Positions 60,050 to 64,000 of a DNA stretch of 64,000 bases are shown one piece after another. This DNA is from Riptortus pedestris (taxonomy: Eukaryota; Arthropoda; Insecta; Hemiptera; Alydidae). Positions within the stretch are counted from its first letter, which is position 1. Each line of letters begins with the position of its first letter. Location: the NCBI GenBank assembly GCA_019009955.1, contig CM032233.1, positions 68,593,501-68,657,500 of the forward strand, given 5' to 3'. The notes below the pieces were generated by a model. It saw only the letters and a list, made by a program, of their open reading frames with translations, ran no database searches and was not told the DNA's origin. The position numbers and the translations under genes are program-made.

Positions 60050-61890
60050 TTTCAGAAAAAATATTTGATGGTAATATGTCACGCCTAATCATGAGAAATT
60101 AGTTCTTAATTTTCCAGTTACTACGCAAGAAATGATCTTATTTTATTTCGTTTCAATTCAAATAGATTTTTTTTTGTGGATGTTTGATCAATTCTAAAAA
60201 ATATGTAAACAAACATTTTTGTTTCCATTTCAACTCCACAGCCGGTGGGCGAGAAACTCACAAATTTAGAAATAAGTTTAAGAATGTTAACAAAAATTTC
60301 TTATCTTGTTTTAATGTCATCTTCAGTTAAGGTTCCATAAGCGGGAGTCATGAAGACATTGTTCATTCATTGTGTATTTTTCTAAGTTACCAATTACTAA
60401 ATACCTGGGTCCAAAATGGTGGGATACGGGCTCCATTTAATCGCTCAAAGCTGAATTATATGACTCACTTTAACATTATTTTATACTTTAAATTGATAGG
60501 ATTGTATAAGTGTAAAATAACTTTTACTGTTATAAATCATTTTAATTAGTATTTGTAAAATATCAAATAATATTGAATTGTGTGATTGATAAATAAAATG
60601 AAGGAAGTATTTTAAAGTGGTATAGTTTTAAGTAGAACAAATGTTTATGTTTTCTAATAGGTGTGGTGTTATGAATTCAGAAATAATTTACTATTCATTT
60701 ATAAGCAATTGGCATTGTTATATATTCTTACGTTGAAACTGTCGAACTTAGAATATATTATTTGTTACCGGTTGTTGATATCAATCCATTTTTTGGTTAG
60801 TTATGTAATATATTTAATAAAAGATTAAAAACCTGTTTTCGTTTAAATTCCAATCCTATATTTTTAACATTTATTAGAAATGTGAACCTGCTCCTACATT
60901 TCCCATTGACATTCAACTCACCAAAATCTAATACAATCCCCTATTCCTTTAAATATATATAATACTCAATATGTATACTAAAAGTAAGATCATTTGAAAT
61001 CAAATAAATGGTGGCAATCTTAACTTAAGTACTACCTACTTTATTCGCCATGCCACATCATTAGTATTTTGCCAAAACTACAAAACCACAGTTAAAATTA
61101 TCTATTACTGTTAATAATTAATAAATCAAATGCCTTTTAACTAGAAAAATGCATAAAAGTAAAACATTTTGTATAATTATCTGTAAAACACGGAGTCAAA
61201 GCTATTAAGTAGCTTTTGTTGTTATTTAAAAAAAAAACTAAAGCATTTCCTTATTTCTCATGTTTTACATAATAAGTCAGTACAAAAGGAGTTCAGGTTA
61301 TGAAAAGTGTATTACACTAGTGTTAATAATGAGAGTAAAAGTTCCTAGAAGAAAAATATTAAGTCACTTTTACAATTTGAAGCCATAAATTAAAATAATC
61401 TATTAAAATTTTGTATAGATATCTAATAATTAAAATGAATCGTTATTAAAACAATTAACAAAACTATTTCTGAAAATAATTAAATATAAAAGCCATTAGA
61501 ATCGAAGAATCATATAGAATGTAACATTAGTAATGAAATATTAAAAATCGAGTAAAATTGTACTAGATTTCATGACTGAAATACCTTCATGACCAACATC
61601 TCTAAGAAAAATGCAATCAATTTCATTTGTCTAGTCATTTAAATTTGGTAAATTTTTTGTGTGGTTAAATATCAAGGGAGATGCTTAGTTTCTGTATTGA
61701 AAGTATATGTAGCTAATAATTTCTTATTCTGATTATTGAGGGAAAATTTTGATATATAAACAATTTTTTTTAGGCTTACGGTAACTCTAATGAGGTATGC
61801 TGGTTAAATAACAATTTTCAATACGTAAAAAATGCAATATTTTCTCTCCAGAAATATGAGAGCATGTAGGACATCGGAAATCGGATGGGG
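60050..61890. other. No gene recognised
   Basis: Very AT-rich and unusually free of recognisable repeats for this window. Confidence 0.45.
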
Positions 61891-61900
61891 CTGTCGATTG

Positions 61901-61940
61901 TATAAAACGCAACAAGCCTTAAGAGACACCTTCATCAGTT
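61901..61940 (+). promoter_or_regulatory. Candidate core promoter: TATA box and initiator
   Basis: TATAAAA at 61901-61907 and TCAGTT at 61935-61940, which fits the arthropod initiator TCA(G/T)T(T/C). The spacing from TATA to the initiator A is 36 bp, somewhat longer than the usual 30 or so. GC-richer sequence (CGGATGGGGCTGTCG) lies just upstream. An ATG follows 14 bp after the initiator. Confidence 0.35.
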
Positions 61941-61953
61941 CACGTCTGTTCTA

Positions 61954-62012
61954 ATGAATTTTATTCTATCAAATGTATTAAAACAATTTCGTGATAGTAC
62001 ACCAGCTACAAG
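61954..62012 (+). CDS. Candidate first coding exon after the TATA/initiator
   Basis: An ATG in CTAATGA opens 19 codons (MNFILSNVLKQFRDSTPAT) plus two bases, ending at a good donor, ACAAG|GTTAGT, at 62013. The peptide has a hydrophobic/basic N-terminus without a clear signal peptide. Reading through, the frame closes after 40 codons. On the minus strand the same DNA is also open for 61 codons. No downstream exon was recognised before the window end, so this may be chance. Confidence 0.22.
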
Positions 62013-62269
62013 GTTAGTTTTTTCTTCGGCTTGCAGTGGTTTCACGCCGCCCATACAAGGGCTAAGAATTCCATAACAATCTTTGAGTGTTTCAACGATA
62101 AAGCGAATTCCCTTGCTCATTTTTCTGACAGAAACCTAAATTGGTCTATAACAGTTCCTTTTTAACTCGCAATGTTCTGTGAGCTGTATCCTTTCTAGCA
62201 TAATGCAAAAATACGATAATAAAGTGCGTGGATAGTAGAGTGAGTTATGTGACATCGTATAGGCCGATA

Positions 62270-62830
62270 ACATAGATACTTTTACTGGGTAAGGTGATTG
62301 AGAGAATGATTGTGTGCAAGTTGGATTGGTTGTGTAATGTAAGTTATAAGAGTGGAAATTGGATTTATGCACTTAGGATGCGATGTCGCTGAGGAGTGTG
62401 AGAGTAAGTATTTTTGGGTGTGGTGGCCGAGTGTGTTAAAAGTGCTGAGAGAGCAAGTTGTGCGTTAGGAACTGTATGAATTGAAGAGTCATTATTAGTT
62501 TGGGAAGAAGAATTTGATTTGGGTGGTCCTGGTATGGTGATGATGGGAGTGTGCTGGGACCACATTGATGGAGAATCGTGTTTGATGGGTGTGTGAGACT
62601 TTTAAATGGAGCTGTATGGAGTATGATTGTGTCTGCGGATGATGGTGTGAATCGTGGAGAAAGGGAATTCGAAGAAAGTGCTAGGGAAGTGTAAAGTATG
62701 CTTGCTGAGTCGATGAGTGAGAATAAGATGTGCTTGTCGAGAGTAAAGACGGTGTTGAAAGAGAATATGAGTGAGAGTGGGAGGCCGCGCGTGATTGAAA
62801 GATAGTGAAAGATTATCGTTACAATTTTTG
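62270..62830 (+). other. Strongly G-skewed stretch (C-poor + strand)
   Basis: The + strand is rich in G, T and GA/GT words and very poor in C over about 560 bp. The minus strand is open in several short frames merely because its stop codons are rare in such sequence. No protein family is recognised in either strand. Confidence 0.6.
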
Positions 62831-62943
62831 ATTGTTTCTAACAAATGGATTCGAATGGAATATACTTTACTTTCTCCAAATTAAACGAAATATTCAATAG
62901 GATTTACTATGCCATTCGCGTTATGTTTGGTGCTTCATTCGGT

Positions 62944-63467
62944 ACTTATAGGTTAACAGGAGGCCACTCATTTAATGACGGTTATTAAATCATAATATAA
63001 AGAAAATCACTTTTTTATTTAAAATAACACTTCTAGAATTTATAACTAAAGACAATTTATAATTATACTCAACCACACCAGGAGAAACAAGATTGGAAGA
63101 ATTGTTTTCTGGAAAACCGAAAGTTGTATCCAAGACCGCATTCTCTTTATATTTCTCATAAATGCATTATCCTACTCCGTGTCATCGTCCACTTCTGGGC
63201 TATCGCTTATTTATAACATTTATAAATTCTAGAAATGCTATTTTAAATAATAAAATGATTTTCTTTTTATTATGATTTAATAATCATCTTTAATTATAAA
63301 TTCTAGTAGTGTTATTTTAAATAATACAGTGCTTTTCTTTTTATTATGATTTAATAATTGTCTTATATTATAACTTCTAGCAGTGTTATATTACATGATA
63401 AAGTGATTTTATTTTTATCATAATGTAATAATCGTATTTAAATGAGTGGTCTCCCGTTAATCGATAA
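62944..63467. mobile_element. Palindromic TA-flanked element with long imperfect inverted repeats
   Basis: The left arm begins CTTATAGGTTAACAGGAGGC and the right arm ends GGTCTCCCGTTAATCGATAAG, both bordered by TA. The inverted similarity extends about 100 bp, through CACTCATTTAA, AATCACTTT and ACACTTCTAGAATTTATAA. The right half holds three successive versions of the TTATAA(A)TTCTAG...AGTGTTATTTTAAATAATA block (about 63222, 63292, 63372). The core includes an acidic minus-strand peptide remnant (SPEVDDDTE). TA targets and GGTTAAC ends suggest a Tc1/mariner/pogo-type deletion derivative. Relatives occur at 47335-47420 and 48180-48310. Confidence 0.65.
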
Positions 63468-63499
63468 GTACTTCTTGTTTAATCCCCCCTGATTTCAGG

Positions 63500-63899
63500 G
63501 AGGCCACTGCGGACCTTGAGGTTTATCGTCTTAGGCTTATATCTCCATTTAAAGTCAAGTCAGATCTTACTTACGGCTTCCTTCTTACCTGATTCAGCAT
63601 CTCTATATCCAAAGTACCTGAATTTTAATTAGCTAGCATTCCGCATTCAAGTTGTGCTCGAGAGTTTCATCCTCTTCTCCACAGCACCTACATATTGGTG
63701 TTTCTCTGAGTTTGATGGTAAACGTGTATTTATTCATCTTCCAGTGCCCTGAGATCACTCCCACAATATCTCTGAGTTCCTTCTTAGGTAGTCTAAGGTA
63801 GATTTCCCAGTTTCTGCTCTCCTCAACCCCGACGAAAGCCTTCGTATGAGCAACCTTGTGCCTTTCCCATACTTTTTTTGAATTTCTTCCTGGCCACAT
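63500..63899 (-). pseudogene. LINE ORF2 RNase H/zinc-knuckle C-terminal fragment
   Basis: The minus strand reads WERHKVAHTKAFVGVEESRN, LPKKELRDIVGVISGHWKMN, then PICRCCGEEDETLEHNL. The pattern GH......K....PICR.C..E.ET.EH.L.(E/K)C is the end of the RNase H-bearing Jockey/I-type LINE ORF2. A degenerate tail continues to about 63500 (FRYFGYRDAESGKKEA). Upstream RT sequence would lie beyond 64000, or the copy may be truncated. Confidence 0.75.
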
Positions 63900-64000
63900 T
63901 CTTCATGGGATATGTTTTTGGGACATTTCATTTTGTTAAGAAACTTACATTCGGTAATCCATGCATTTAGTTATGTGACACTGTACAATCGTTCTCCATC

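Overview
The window is AT-rich, repeat-dense animal DNA, most likely from an arthropod. The one confidently recognised host gene is a split paired-box gene of the Pax1/9 (Pox meso) class with typical GT-AG introns. Its surroundings are filled with DNA transposons, LINE and SINE remnants and long (TA)n and (CA)n arrays. There is no operon, bacterial-type gene or CRISPR. The species cannot be fixed from the sequence; an insect or a crustacean would both fit.

Host gene layout (+ strand): a phase-compatible upstream exon at 31902-32018, then paired-domain exons at 51569-51755, 53687-53796 and 58073-58338 (stop TAG). Introns are about 19.5, 1.9 and 4.3 kb. The protein has a complete paired domain, no homeodomain, an octapeptide-like HNVSDILN motif and a short tail. 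The 3' side is built from roughly 392-bp tandem repeats that start at the stop codon. Exon-like pieces at 1649-1699 and 4983-5128, and a TATA/initiator/ATG/donor array at 61901-62013, may belong to this gene or to neighbours, but are weak.

Repeat layout: the dominant family has at least 18 full or partial copies from position 1 to 57981. Each has subterminal inverted repeats (AGCAGATTTCCC / GGGAAATCTGCT), a central microsatellite and a terminal stem-loop (ACGCAG-CCC-CTGCGT). Insertion is into T-tracts without obvious target duplication. This is the architecture of Helentron-derived non-autonomous elements (HINE/DINE-1 type). Other elements are a 1.28-kb frameshifted mariner (3556-4836), a fold-back mariner with 172-bp inverted arms (28545-29196), a 1.5-kb piggyBac relic with TTAA sites (29618-31124), a 723-bp pogo/Tigger relic (46557-47279), two hAT MITEs with perfect 8-bp target duplications (5266-5468, 12561-12823), a hAT relic (to 23230), a palindromic TA-flanked element (62944-63467), several LINE reverse-transcriptase, endonuclease and RNase H relics, and a tRNA-derived SINE family with 9-12 bp target duplications.

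The genes do not form a pathway. The picture is one developmental regulator whose large introns have been colonised by nested mobile elements. A 250-bp GC-rich, repeat-free island at 46085-46340 in the first large intron stands out as a possible regulatory element. All identifications were made by eye, without database searches.
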